A stretch of 64,000 nucleotides of DNA from Anaerolineae bacterium (GTDB lineage Bacteria > Chloroflexota > Anaerolineae > Promineifilales > Promineifilaceae), in assembly GCA_030425205.1 (NCBI GenBank), contig JAUIAP010000012.1, forward strand, positions 1-64,000, written 5' to 3'. Made by a program: the position numbers and the translations under genes. Below are positions 51,721 through 61,886 of this stretch, piece after piece. The notes beneath the pieces were generated by a model, which did no database searches, was not told where the DNA came from, and was given only the letters and a program-made list of their open reading frames with translations. Every line of letters begins with the position of its first letter. The stretch's first letter is position 1.

Positions 51721-54700
51721 ATGTCGGTCCTGTCTGTCCAACTTTTAGGCGGCGTTGCGGTCGAATCTGACCAGCGCGAGCTGATTCGCCTGCGATCAGG
51801 CAAGAGTCAGGCGTTGTTTGCCTATCTGGTGACGGAGGGCAGGCGGGTCCATTCGCGTGATACGCTGGCAGGGTTGCTCTGGCCAGACGTAACTCCCAAG
51901 GCGTCTGCCCTCAGCTTACGCCAAGCGCTCCATCGCCTAAAAACACGCTTGCCCACGGATGCATTGACCATTACGCGCAAGAGCGTCGAGATCAATGCCG
52001 CAGTCGCGACCGTCTCCGATTTCCAGATCGTTTCCCAAGCTGTGGAGATGACACGCGCCCACGATCACGATGTGCGCTATCGCTGTTCCACCTGCCGTCC
52101 ACAACTCGAAAAAATCGTTGAACTATATGGTGGTGAGTTCTTGGATGGACTGTTCTTGGACGACTGCACGACAATGGAGGAGTGGATTCTGTTTACCCGC
52201 GAGTGGGTCAAACGCAACGTTCTAGCCGCGCTCGATGATTTGACACGCCATCATTTAGAAGCACGAACATATCGCCAAGCCGAAACGTATGCCCAACAGC
52301 TATTGCAAATCGATCCGCTGCAAGAAACAACACATCGCCAGTTGATGGAGATATTTGCCGCGACGGGTAGACGCGCCGACGCACTTAAGCAGTTTGAACG
52401 CTGTCGGCTGCTGCTCGAAAAAGAGTTTGGCGTTTCTCCTGCGCCTGAGACGATGGCATTTATGCGGGAGTTAAAAAATGATGGAGAAACGGTCACGGGT
52501 GCGCCACTGCCTAGCGCGAATACGGCATTTTTCGGCCGATCGGCCGAATTCACCCAGCTATCCGACTGGATCAATCAACCACACATTCGCCTCATCACCA
52601 TTGTTGGCACGGGCGGGGTTGGCAAAACAAGGCTTGCGCTCCGCGTCGCGGAAGAAACAGAACTGCCCCATGGGGTCGCGTTTATCCCACTTGCCAACAT
52701 CCCGGCGGATGCGGCATTGTTGCTGCACTTGCTGAGCGCAACGGCGGCCGCACTCGGCATCAAGCCAAGTTCAGGGGCAGTCTCAGAGCAGGAAATTATT
52801 GACTATTTGCGTGCGCGCAAGATGTTGCTCATCTATGACAATCTTGAGCATCTCGCATTGAACGAGTTGCGCGACTTCATCCGTTCACTGCTGATAAACT
52901 GTTTGCACATCACCATTTTACAAACGTCGCGTGAGCGGTTGCGACTGCCTTCCGAGCAGTTGCTAAAGCTGGACGGCCTGCCCGTTCCAACGAGCCAAGC
53001 TGATAACGCGCACGAATTCGCGTCGATACAGCTTTTCGAGGAGAGCGCACGGCGCGTCGTCCCCAACTTTCGACTGACTGCCTCCAACAAACAGGCGGTG
53101 ATTGATATTTGTTAAGTTGTTGGCGGCTTGCCGCTTGCGCTGGAGATGGCGGCGCCGTGGATTGAGCATTTCTCGCTGTCTGAAATCGCGCGGGCGATTC
53201 AAACAGATCGCGATTTCTTGGTCGCGCATCAACAACCCACATCGCAACGCCATGCGAGTATGCGGCAGGTTTTTGACTACTCTTGGCAACTGCTGACTGA
53301 ACCACAGATGCGACTGCTGGCGCAACTGTCGATCTTTCGCGGCTTGTTTGACCGCGCTGCCGCGCTGACCATTGGCGGCGCAACGCTACCCACGCTGATC
53401 GCGCTGACCGATAAGTCGCTGTTGCGGGTTGAGGGCTCGGGCAAGTATGGGCTGCATTCGCTTTTGCGTGAGTTTTCGGCCGAAAAGCTTCCCGCTGACA
53501 CCAGACCGCTCGAATCAGCCTACGCAACCTATTTTGCAGAACGCATCGCCAACACGATACCCACAACATTCCACAAAGACAATCACCACATCTTTGCAGC
53601 GATCCAATCGCAAATTCCCGACATCAGCGCGGCATGGTCGTGGTCGCTGCGGCATGGCGATCAAGCGTTGATCGCGCAATTTGTGCAACCTTTGTATGTG
53701 TTAATGCGCCATATCGCACGCCTAGAAGAAGGACGCCTACTTTATCAAGAGGCAGCCGACCGATTGGCTGAACGTTGGCCTGACGAAAATCGCACGCGCG
53801 CAACCACCATACTCGCTGCCAGAATCCGATCTCGGCTGGCATTTTTCCAACTTTTCTGTGGATATTTGGATGAGGCGAGAGCGCACGGTGAGTTTGCGCT
53901 CGCAGTATTTATACAGTTTGCGGTTCAGGGAGAGCGCAACTTACCGACGGTGCTATTACAGGATGTCTATAGCCAACTCGGCCGACATGACGAGCATCTA
54001 CGCATTGCCCAAAATGCACTCGCACTAACAGACGAACAGAGTAGCGATACGGAACGGGCGATGCACATGGGCAACGTGGGGCGTGGGCTCGATTATCTGG
54101 GTCGCTTCGAGGAGGCGCGACCTTACCATGCGCGAGCCGTGCGCATCGCACGCAAGCTGCAAGACGACTATCGGCTGTCGATGGCGTTGGCAAATTTCGG
54201 CCGAAACGCGCTCGATTTAGGCTATTTAGAAGAGGCTAAGCAATGTTTGAATGAGAGCCTCGCAATCCGCCAACGCTTTGGTAACAGCCATCGCATCGCG
54301 TCCGTTTTACGAACGCTGGGGCGGCTGGCACTCCTAAACCACGACTATACACAAGCACATGCCCTCTTTAGCGAAGCCCTCGAACGTTTTACCGCAACGG
54401 GACGACATGGCAAGATTGCCAAGACTTACCTTGGATTGGCTAGAGTCGCGCTGGCTCAGGTTGACTACGCGCAAGCACACGCGCACTTTCAATCTGCGCT
54501 GACATATGCTGATCGGTACGACTCGATCAGCAACGGCCTCGACATATTGAGCGGCTGGGCTGATTATCTCTACGCCACAGGAGAGCAGCAACGCGCATTG
54601 ACGATCAAGCTCTATGTGGCAAATCACCCAAACGCATTCGGCATAACACGTTCGCAAGCACGCACATTCCTCAACGCGCATGGTGAACCTGTTAACATGA

Positions 54701-54774
54701 CCAATCATCAAATAAACGGACGAGAACTGGACTTGTCCGAAGCCATTTCTGTGTTTACTTTGAGCTCTCGCTAG
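51721..54774 (+). pseudogene. SARP/AfsR-like NB-ARC-TPR regulator interrupted by an in-frame TAA
   Basis: A 1017-codon reading frame with one internal stop, TAA at 53113-53115 (codon 465). The first part has a trans_reg_C-like DNA-binding region, a bacterial transcriptional activator domain (about 95-245, LQETTHRQLMEIFAATGRRADALKQFERCRLLLEKEFG) and an NB-ARC ATPase with P-loop GTGGVGKT near 296-303. Directly after the stop the same frame resumes with GGLPLALEMAAPW, the conserved GLPLAL motif, then a winged region and TPR repeats (about 700-980). The lesion replaces a single codon, explainable by one substitution in AAA, CAA or GAA. The gene may be inactive, read through, or misread in assembly. 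A doubled TCGGCCGATCGGCCGA lies at 52532-52547. Confidence 0.85.
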
Positions 54775-54977
54775 CGACGCTATCGCAACAGGTTGACCGA
54801 GTTAAGCCGTTTTCGCCGGTAAAACTGACGCGCGTAAAGAGAGCAAGCCACCAAGTTCATGCATAAAATCGCTTAACTCGTGTAACTTGCGGCGACAAAT
54901 CATGCACGTGCGCAACGCCAGTCGGATCTAAACTCCATCTAAACCACTACACTCCCAAATGCTAGTATGCTTCTAGC

Positions 54978-56078
54978 ATGAAAATGAAACTTTTCTCTTC
55001 CATTTGGATAGTCATGCTTGCATTTGTCTGGCTCGGTTTCAGCAACGTCCCGACGGCCTCCGCGCACGGGCTTGAAGCGGGGCAGTTGAGCGTGACGATT
55101 GACGACACGATTGGGTTAGTCATTGCGGCCCCCTATGCTTCTGCATTCCCGTTTGCGGATGAGAATGGAGATGGGCTGTTATCGGCCGAAGAACTCACCC
55201 TGCACCATGACGAAGTCCTCGCCCTCGCGTACGAGAATATTATTCTACGCAATGAGTCGAGCGAGGTGGCGTCTTTGGTGCAATACGACGTGCTCTCATT
55301 GGTTGATATGGAAGAAGGGAATGCCGCGGCGCTTGACTTTGTGCAAATTGGAATTCGGGTGACGTGGGAGACTGTTCCAGAAGTGGTGGATGTCGAGTAT
55401 ACGCTGTTTGGATCGGCCGATGAAAGCATCGACTTTTTCATGCTGGACAATGAGAATGAGTCGAAGGCTGTGATTGAGGGGAGCTTCAATTCGGCCGAAA
55501 CCCTCATCCGACTACGCGGCGAAGGCACGCCCACGCCCGCACACAACACTATCTGGCTCTCGGGCGTGGAGCATGTGCTGTCAGGCTACGACCACATCCT
55601 GTTCATCGTCGCCCTTGTACTGGCAACGGCTGGCTTACGCAAGCTGCTCATTCCCCTGACCACCTTCACGCTGGCGCACACCGTCACGCTGGCCGCCGTC
55701 GCCTTTGGCTTCGAGCCACCCATCCCCGGCTGGCTGATCGAGGCGACCATTGCAGCCTCCATCGCCATCTTGGCGGGTATTTACCTGTTTGGAATTTCGG
55801 CCGATGTCTGGTGGATAGCGGCACTGCTCGGCTTGGTGCATGGGTTAGGCTTTGGGCAAGCGTTGACCGCATCGCTGGGCAATCTCCAACAGTGGGGGTC
55901 AACCCTCATCGCCATCACCATCGGCGTTGAACTGACCCATCTCGCCATCGCCCTGCTCGGCTTTGGCACATTACAGCTTATTCGCAATCCAAAATACGAC
56001 ATGCCCGTGCGCCGCCTAGCGAGCGTCGCCATTCTCTGTGTCGGTTTGTATTGGACGTTTGAACGCATTCCCTTATAG
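54978..56078 (+). CDS. HupE/UreJ_2-family membrane protein with EF-hand-like lumenal domain
   Basis: A 366-residue membrane protein. Signal peptide (to about 30, TASAHG), then an extracytoplasmic domain of about 150 residues with EF-hand-like loop DENGDGLLSAEE (55-66), then five or six helices opened by the family motif HVLSGYDHILFIVALVL and containing TLAHTVTLAAVAFGF and LLGLVHGLGFG with several His. HupE/UreJ relatives are linked to nickel or copper handling; the exact role here is unknown. Three TCGGCCGA copies. It precedes the YHYH-propeller lipoprotein gene in the same direction by 107 bp. Confidence 0.83.
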   Translation: MKMKLFSSIWIVMLAFVWLGFSNVPTASAHGLEAGQLSVTIDDTIGLVIAAPYASAFPFADENGDGLLSAEELTLHHDEVLALAYENIILRNESSEVASLVQYDVLSLVDMEEGNAAALDFVQIGIRVTWETVPEVVDVEYTLFGSADESIDFFMLDNENESKAVIEGSFNSAETLIRLRGEGTPTPAHNTIWLSGVEHVLSGYDHILFIVALVLATAGLRKLLIPLTTFTLAHTVTLAAVAFGFEPPIPGWLIEATIAASIAILAGIYLFGISADVWWIAALLGLVHGLGFGQALTASLGNLQQWGSTLIAITIGVELTHLAIALLGFGTLQLIRNPKYDMPVRRLASVAILCVGLYWTFERIPL

Positions 56079-56185
56079 CCTGCGGTTGGAAATCACAGGC
56101 CAATACGCGCAACGTACTTAAGCGCGTTTCCACATAGAAGAAACGGCGGTTTTAACCGTCAGTCTGAAAAACAAAAGGACAAAAC

Positions 56186-58438
56186 ATGAAGAAGATATTT
56201 TTATTGATTATGATGCTGGCTTTTCTGGTCGCTTGTGGCGGTTCAGAAGAGCCAGCTGATGTAGCAACTGACACGCCGACGGAAGCGGCAACAGAAGTTG
56301 TCGATGCAGCAACCGCAGTTGTTGATGAGGCGACCGACATGCCATCCGAAGAAGCGACGACTGAAGTTGCTGACACGGATGATACGGTCGTTGTGGCGAC
56401 TGATGGGTTAGATATCAGCTACTTCTACGAGAATGCGCTGGAAGCTGCCAATCTTGTCGATTGCACGTTGTCAGACGGCACGGCGACGAGCTGCTACGAA
56501 ATCACGATTGCAGGCTATCCAGCCAATCACGATGTCGGGCCATTTTGTCCGCCAACGATTGAATCGACGGCCGATGAGGGTGGTCTGTGGCTCGATGGCA
56601 CAAACGTATATGACATTGACGGCGCGTTTATCGTCAGCCTGCCCGAAATCTACAACGATGACAACTGGCAAATGTACGATGAGGATGGCAATGTCAACAT
56701 CACCGACACGGCCGAAGAGTTCGATTTGGCGGCCCGTCCAGACGTGGACCCCTCGCTACAAAATCACTGTGTTGAAGGGCGCATCGAGTGGTTGGAAAAT
56801 GGCGAACCTGTTCCTACAACGGTTACGATTCCAGCTACGCCCGTGCTGGCTGACAGTGCCTCTGCTGGTGGCAACTGGGGTATCACGCTCAACGGTGTCA
56901 TCATCGCTGCGCAAGCCCCCGTCGATGCGATTTTGAGCGCATACACGATTGCCGCGTTCGATGACTGCGGCGGCCATATCAATCCAGTTGATGGCTATCA
57001 TTTACACGGCGCACGTGGCTGTTCTGAAGTTGGCGAGGCACCCGAAGGGGAAACCCCGATCTTTGCCTACGCGATGGACGGTTTCCCAGTTCATAGCCCG
57101 CTCGCTGCGGATGTCGAAGCGGTGACCGACCTCGACGAGTGTAATGGACATACCACTGAAGAATTTGGCTACCACTACCACGCCAACCCAGCAGAAGAAA
57201 ACGGCGTATTGACCTGTTTCATGGGTGTGACGGTTGGCGGCGGTCAAGATGGACCGGGTGGCGGCGGTGGCGACCGTCCAGAAGGTGGCCCTCCCGATGG
57301 TGACGCGGGCGGCCCTGGTGCTCAAGGTGGACAACCGGGCGATGCGCCTGACTTTGCGGCAGCGGCCGCAATCTTAGGCGTGACAGAGCAGGAATTGCAG
57401 GACGCGCTCGGTGGCCCGCCCCCCGACTTTGCGGCGGCGGCTGAGGCACTTGGCGTTAGCGAAGAAGCGCTTCAAGCAGCTATCGCAGGTGAAGGTGCAC
57501 CGCTAGCGGATGAGACGGTCGATGCGCCAAGTGGCGAGGTACAAATGGTTGATGACGGGATTGCAAATGTTGGGGAGGGACGCACGTTCACCCTTCCCGG
57601 CGACAACATCTTTCCTGAAGGGGTTTCCTATGACCCTGCAACGGGCAAGTTTTACGTCGGCGCGACCTCAGACGGCACGCTTTATGTCGGTGATGTGAAC
57701 GGTTCGGCCGAAATGACCGTCTTCTCAGAAGCTGGCGCGGATGGACGCACGACGGCGGTTGGCACAAAGGTAGATGCAGACGGTAACCTGTGGGTCGCTG
57801 GCGGCGGTACGGGACAGATGTTTGTCTACGACACGACAGATAGTTCGCTGATTGCCAGCTACACGACCCCCGCGACGGATGCGACCTTTATCAACGATAT
57901 GACAGTGACGGAGAGCGGTGTTTATTTTACGGATTCGTTTCGGCCGATTCTCTGGCGCGTCACCGATCTAGAAAGCGGTGAAGCAGAGGTATGGCTCGAC
58001 TTTACAGGCTCAGTCCTAAACTACGTGGACGGCTTTAACCTCAACGGCATCGTCGCCACGGAAGACGGCAGTGCGCTGATCGTCGTTCACTCTGGTGAGG
58101 GCGAACTGTACCGCATCGACGTCGCCACACAAGAAGTGGTACGCATCGACACGGGCGATATTCCGCTGACGGCTGGCGACGGGCTCGCGCTTGTCGGCAA
58201 CACCATCTATGTGACGCGCAACAGTTTCGGTGAGATTGTCGAGTTGGCGCTTTCCGATGATCTTAGCGTCGGCACAGGTGGCGATGTAATTACATCCGAC
58301 CTGTTCGGCTATCCAACCACCATCGCCTACACAGGCAACACGTTTCTAGTCGCCAATTCGCAGTTCAACAATCGCGGTGGCACGCCTAACTTGCCGTTTA
58401 CGGTGGCGCAAATTCCGCTGCCGCAGGGTGAATACTAG
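56186..58438 (+). CDS. Lipoprotein fusing a YHYH domain to an SMP-30/gluconolactonase-like propeller
   Basis: A 750-residue exported lipoprotein (lipobox LVAC, Cys17) with a Thr/Glu-rich linker (20-75). Residues about 80-345 form a YHYH domain, with GGHINPVDGYHLHG, AYAMDGFPVHSP and GYHYHANP giving many His. A Gly/Pro/Asp-rich spacer follows (350-390), then two 20-residue helical repeats (PDFAAAAAILGVTEQELQDAL and PDFAAAAEALGVSEEALQAAI). A six-bladed NHL/SMP-30-like propeller covers about 455-750 (FPEGVSYDPATGKFYVG, VDADGNLWVAGGGTGQMFVYD, INDMTVTESGVYFTDS). YHYH proteins are suspected metal or redox proteins; the propeller suggests hydrolase or binding activity. Function not known. Confidence 0.85.
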   Translation: MKKIFLLIMMLAFLVACGGSEEPADVATDTPTEAATEVVDAATAVVDEATDMPSEEATTEVADTDDTVVVATDGLDISYFYENALEAANLVDCTLSDGTATSCYEITIAGYPANHDVGPFCPPTIESTADEGGLWLDGTNVYDIDGAFIVSLPEIYNDDNWQMYDEDGNVNITDTAEEFDLAARPDVDPSLQNHCVEGRIEWLENGEPVPTTVTIPATPVLADSASAGGNWGITLNGVIIAAQAPVDAILSAYTIAAFDDCGGHINPVDGYHLHGARGCSEVGEAPEGETPIFAYAMDGFPVHSPLAADVEAVTDLDECNGHTTEEFGYHYHANPAEENGVLTCFMGVTVGGGQDGPGGGGGDRPEGGPPDGDAGGPGAQGGQPGDAPDFAAAAAILGVTEQELQDALGGPPPDFAAAAEALGVSEEALQAAIAGEGAPLADETVDAPSGEVQMVDDGIANVGEGRTFTLPGDNIFPEGVSYDPATGKFYVGATSDGTLYVGDVNGSAEMTVFSEAGADGRTTAVGTKVDADGNLWVAGGGTGQMFVYDTTDSSLIASYTTPATDATFINDMTVTESGVYFTDSFRPILWRVTDLESGEAEVWLDFTGSVLNYVDGFNLNGIVATEDGSALIVVHSGEGELYRIDVATQEVVRIDTGDIPLTAGDGLALVGNTIYVTRNSFGEIVELALSDDLSVGTGGDVITSDLFGYPTTIAYTGNTFLVANSQFNNRGGTPNLPFTVAQIPLPQGEY

Positions 58439-58446
58439 GCGTGAAT

Positions 58447-59327
58447 ATGCCAATGAAAAAATAACAACGTTACTAATCATGGTTTTGCTTGTCGCCTGTG
58501 GTGGCGCGGCTGAGCCTGAGCTAGCAGCAACAGAAGTTGTTGTTCCTACGACGGTCGTCGAAGTTGCAGACCCGACCCCTACCGAAGCTATCGTTGCAGA
58601 ACCGACCGCGACGGAAGTGGTCGCTATCGAGCCAACGACGGCAGAAGATGCAGTTGTTGAGCCGACGGCGACAGAAGAAGAAGATGTGGTCGAAGATGAA
58701 CCAGCTGTTGAGGTTGTCGAAGAAGCGATGGTTGCAACCACCTTCCAACTTGAAGCGTGGGGAGATAACTGGTTTGCGGCTTATCTTGGTGAGGAGCTGA
58801 TTGTTGAGGACAGCGTGTCCATCACGACGGAACGCTCTTTCAATTCAGAGACTGCCACATTTGAAGCGAGCTATCCGCTGCAACTCAACTTTATCCTCAA
58901 AGATTTCATCGAGAATGACACGGGGCTAGAGTACATCGGTAGTAATCGCCAGCAGATGGGCGATGGTGGCTTTATCATGCAGTTGACCGATTTGGGTAGT
59001 GGCGAAGTGGTCGCCGTATCCAATGGGGAATGGGCTTGCACCGTCATTCATGAGGCTCCGCTCGACAAGTCGTGTGAGCGTGAGGCGAACCCGGTGGCAG
59101 GTGTTGCACCGTGCACATACAACATTTCAGATGAGCCAGAGGGCTGGATGTCGGCCGATTTCGATGACACTACTTGGACAGCAACCACCGTTCACAGTGC
59201 GGCATCGGTTGACCCGAAACAAGGGTATGACGATATTTCATGGGATGATTCGGCCGAATTTGTCTGGGGCCCCGACCTTGAAACGAACAACACGCTCTTA
59301 TGCCGTGTGACCGTTTCAGGCGAATAG
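58447..59327 (+). CDS. Lipoprotein with shifted start (poly-A tract), function unknown
   Basis: The main frame encodes a lipoprotein: TTLLIMVLLVACGG lipobox, Val/Glu/Pro/Thr-rich linker (to about 105), then a beta domain with WGDNWFAAYLGEELIVEDSV, a galactose-binding-like end and four Cys. The natural start would be ATGCCAATGAAA at 58447, but the A run at 58456-58461 has six As, so this start runs straight into TAA; seven As would give MKKITTLLIMVLLVACGG, as in the neighbour at 56186. The next in-frame ATG (58479) removes the basic part of the signal. So the gene is either slipped off-frame, slippage-controlled, or misread. Directly follows the YHYH gene by 8 bp. Confidence 0.7.
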
Positions 59328-59354
59328 CAACGTATTTGGTTTTACGTACTGGAG

Positions 59355-59378
59355 GGGAGGATTCGGCCGAATCCTCCC
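59355..59378 (+). terminator. Perfect 24-bp palindrome with central TCGGCCGA, likely terminator
   Basis: GGGAGGATTCGG and its complement meet without loop, followed by a T/C-rich run (CTTCTTGCTCTTTT). Located 28 bp after the lipoprotein stop. The iterated octamer forms the centre of the stem. Confidence 0.7.
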
Positions 59379-59555
59379 TTCTTGCTCTTTTCGTTCTAAG
59401 CGCAACCATCTTTGTCACGTTTTCATTCTGCCCGCCCTCGACACCTGTGTGCGACACATGGACCTTGGAGGATGGTATCATTGGCACGCCGCAGTGACCG
59501 ACATCGAGACGAGTTAAGAGTTTGAAGATGGCGATGCGGTTAGTGGACTAAAGTT

Positions 59556-60245
59556 ATGACTCAAACAATTCTCGCAGTTGACGACAACGAAAATGCGCTC
59601 AAACTTCTGGTTGATTACCTATCGGAACAGAATTTTCGCGTTGTGACGGCCAGTGATGGACGGCTTGCGCTTGGTGTGCTGGAAGCGGAATCGGCCGATT
59701 TGATTTTGCTCGATGTGATGATGCCGAATTTGGATGGGTATCAATTTATCGGCCGAATTCGCCGCACCAGCAGCGTCCCGATCATCATGGTCACAGCCAA
59801 GCGACAAGAAGAAGACGTGATTCGCGGCTTCGAACTGGGCGCGGATGACTACCTCATCAAGCCGTATCGGATGCGCGAGCTGTTGATGCGGATACGGGCG
59901 GTGTTGCGGCGGAGCGGCGAGCGAGAGTTGAGCGAAATCATCACCATCGGCGACTTCACCATTGACCTGCAAACCCGTCAAGTGACGGTGCGTGGCACGG
60001 CGGTCGATCTGACAGAGGCTGAGTATTTGCTGTTGAATAAGTTGGCGGAATCGGCCGATTCCGCCGTCCCGCGCGCCAAGCTCTCCACCGCATTGGTCCA
60101 GCACAGCTTCTCTGGCACAGACAGCACGCTCAAAATCCACATCCGCAACCTGCGTCAGAAGATAGAACCCGACTCAGCCAGTCCTGTTTATATTGAAACG
60201 GTGTTCGGAACTGGGTATCGGCTCCGCACAGATTTACGATCTTAG
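59556..60245 (+). CDS. OmpR/PhoB-type response regulator
   Basis: A 229-residue regulator: receiver with DD at 9-10, Asp53 in ILLDVMMPN, Thr in VTAK near 80 and Lys in YLIKPYR near 102; C-terminal winged helix (VDLTEAEYLLLNKLAESAD...STLKIHIRNLRQKIEPD, YIETVFGTGYRL). It is followed after a repeat element by the frameshifted kinase of the pair. Three TCGGCCGA copies. Confidence 0.95.
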   Translation: MTQTILAVDDNENALKLLVDYLSEQNFRVVTASDGRLALGVLEAESADLILLDVMMPNLDGYQFIGRIRRTSSVPIIMVTAKRQEEDVIRGFELGADDYLIKPYRMRELLMRIRAVLRRSGERELSEIITIGDFTIDLQTRQVTVRGTAVDLTEAEYLLLNKLAESADSAVPRAKLSTALVQHSFSGTDSTLKIHIRNLRQKIEPDSASPVYIETVFGTGYRLRTDLRS

Positions 60246-60297
60246 ATTCACGATTTACGAGCAGAAGACACGATTCGTAAATCGTAAATCGTAAATC
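60241..60297. repeat. ATTTACGA-type heptamer repeat with hairpin
   Basis: GATTTACGA (about 60252) pairs with the tandem TCGTAAATCGTAAATC copies at 60280-60297. It lies between the regulator and kinase genes, overlapping the regulator stop region. Same class as the other fold-back short repeats. Confidence 0.75.
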
Positions 60298-60304
60298 CCC
60301 AACT

Positions 60305-61674
60305 ATGTCCACTTCCCTGCGCACACGCCTCGTCCTTTCCTATCTCGCCATCGCGCTGCTGACAGCGACGCTGATCTATATCCTGATCCGTGTCACCTCT
60401 GATCAGCGGCTCAAGACGCTGGTGCTGGAACAGCAGATCAGCGAAATGGAGGAGCAGGTCATCGCATGGTATGCGCTTGAAGGAAGTTGGGAAGGGTTTG
60501 AGTCGTACTTCAAGACGCTGCATCCACCCAATGCGATTCTCGCGAACAGCGGTGGTGGCCGTCGCACATCGCCTGAAGGGGCACACGGGGTCGTTTCCGC
60601 AGACGGAGAGGTTTTGATTCGCTTTGCGGCGTTTCAACCGGGTGATCGTGTGCCAGAGGCATTCTTGGTTGATGCGCTTCCCATCGTCGTTGCCGAGCAA
60701 ACGGTTGGCTGGATTGTGCCAGACGACCAAACAGGCATCAGTCTCGCGGGTGAGGAGACAGTCTACTTGCAGCGCACAAATCAAGTCGTGCTGATCGCGG
60801 GATTGGTGGGCGTTGGCGCGGCATTGGTGATGGGGTTAGGGTTGGCGCGGCTGCTGCTTCGGCCGATGATGCACTCACCCAAGCGTCAGAACGCATGGCG
60901 ATGGGCGACCTCAAACAGCAAGTCCCCGTCCAGCGGGAAGATGAACTCGGCAAGCTCGCCGCCAGCTTCAACAGCATGAGCAACGAGATTGCGCTGGCCA
61001 ATCAGCGACGGCGACAGCTTACGGCCGACATCGCGCACGATCTCAGCACGCCGCTGCAAATCGTCTCTGGCTATATTGAGGCGATCCAAGATGGCGACCT
61101 TGCGCCAACGGCCGAGCGCATGGCGACAATTGCCACCGAACTCGACCACCTGCGCCACCTCATCCAAGATCTCGACCTGCTCGCCCAAACGGACACCAAG
61201 ACGCTGCGCCTACAGATTGAACCGCTCGACCTTGCCGACTTTTTGCCGCAAACGGTGGCGTCGTTCAAGTCGCTGGCTACTGAACGTCAGATTGATTTGG
61301 CATTGAATCGACTTCCGTCTAGGCTGCCGACGGTGCAGGCAGATCGGGAGCGATTGAGCCAAGTGTTGGGCAACATTCTCAACAACGCGCTGCGCCACAC
61401 CCCTGCGGGTGGCTCGATTGCCGTCAACGTGGCGCGACGCGAAGCTAGTGTGCAAATCGGTGTGCGCGATAGTGGCGAGGGAATTTCGGCCGAAACGCTC
61501 CCCTTCATCTTCGACCGCTTCTACCAAACAGACCAACAGCGCAGCAGCACAGGCAAGATGGGACTGGGGTTGGCGATTTCAAAGGGATTGGTGGAGGCGA
61601 TGGGTGGACAAATTTCGGCCGAATCTAGCGGGCAGAATCGCGGCACGACCTTCGTCGTTACGCTGCCCATCTAA
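60305..61674 (+). pseudogene. OmpR-type sensor histidine kinase with frameshift in the HAMP region
   Basis: The first frame (60305-60979) encodes an N-terminal membrane helix (LSYLAIALLTATLIYILI), an extracytoplasmic sensor of about 130 residues and a second helix (VLIAGLVGVGAALVMGLGLARLLL), then diverges after LLLRPMM. The second frame resumes there with ALTQASERMAMGDLKQQVP (HAMP), HisKA TADIAHDLSTPLQIVSGY, and HATPase (NILNNALRH, DSGEGI, GLGLAISKGLVEAMGG). A one-base loss near 60867-60872, right beside TCGGCCGA at 60859, explains it. It might be genuine inactivation, programmed shift or sequencing error. Kinase partner of the regulator at 59556. Confidence 0.85.
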
Positions 61675-61886
61675 CTATTCGTTGCCATCTGTATTTCGAT
61701 CTGTGCGAGCGCATCCAGAAAAGTATCGCTAAGGATGTGACGAATAGAGGGCTTAATTGGGGAAATGCAGTATATTACCGATCAGCAAAGCTTAAATCAT
61801 GCCCAACCACACGAGTTACCGCCCCACCCTCACCAACTGCATATAGCCTGTCGCAGTGTCTCCCTCAGAGTTGGAGTCATTGTGCG

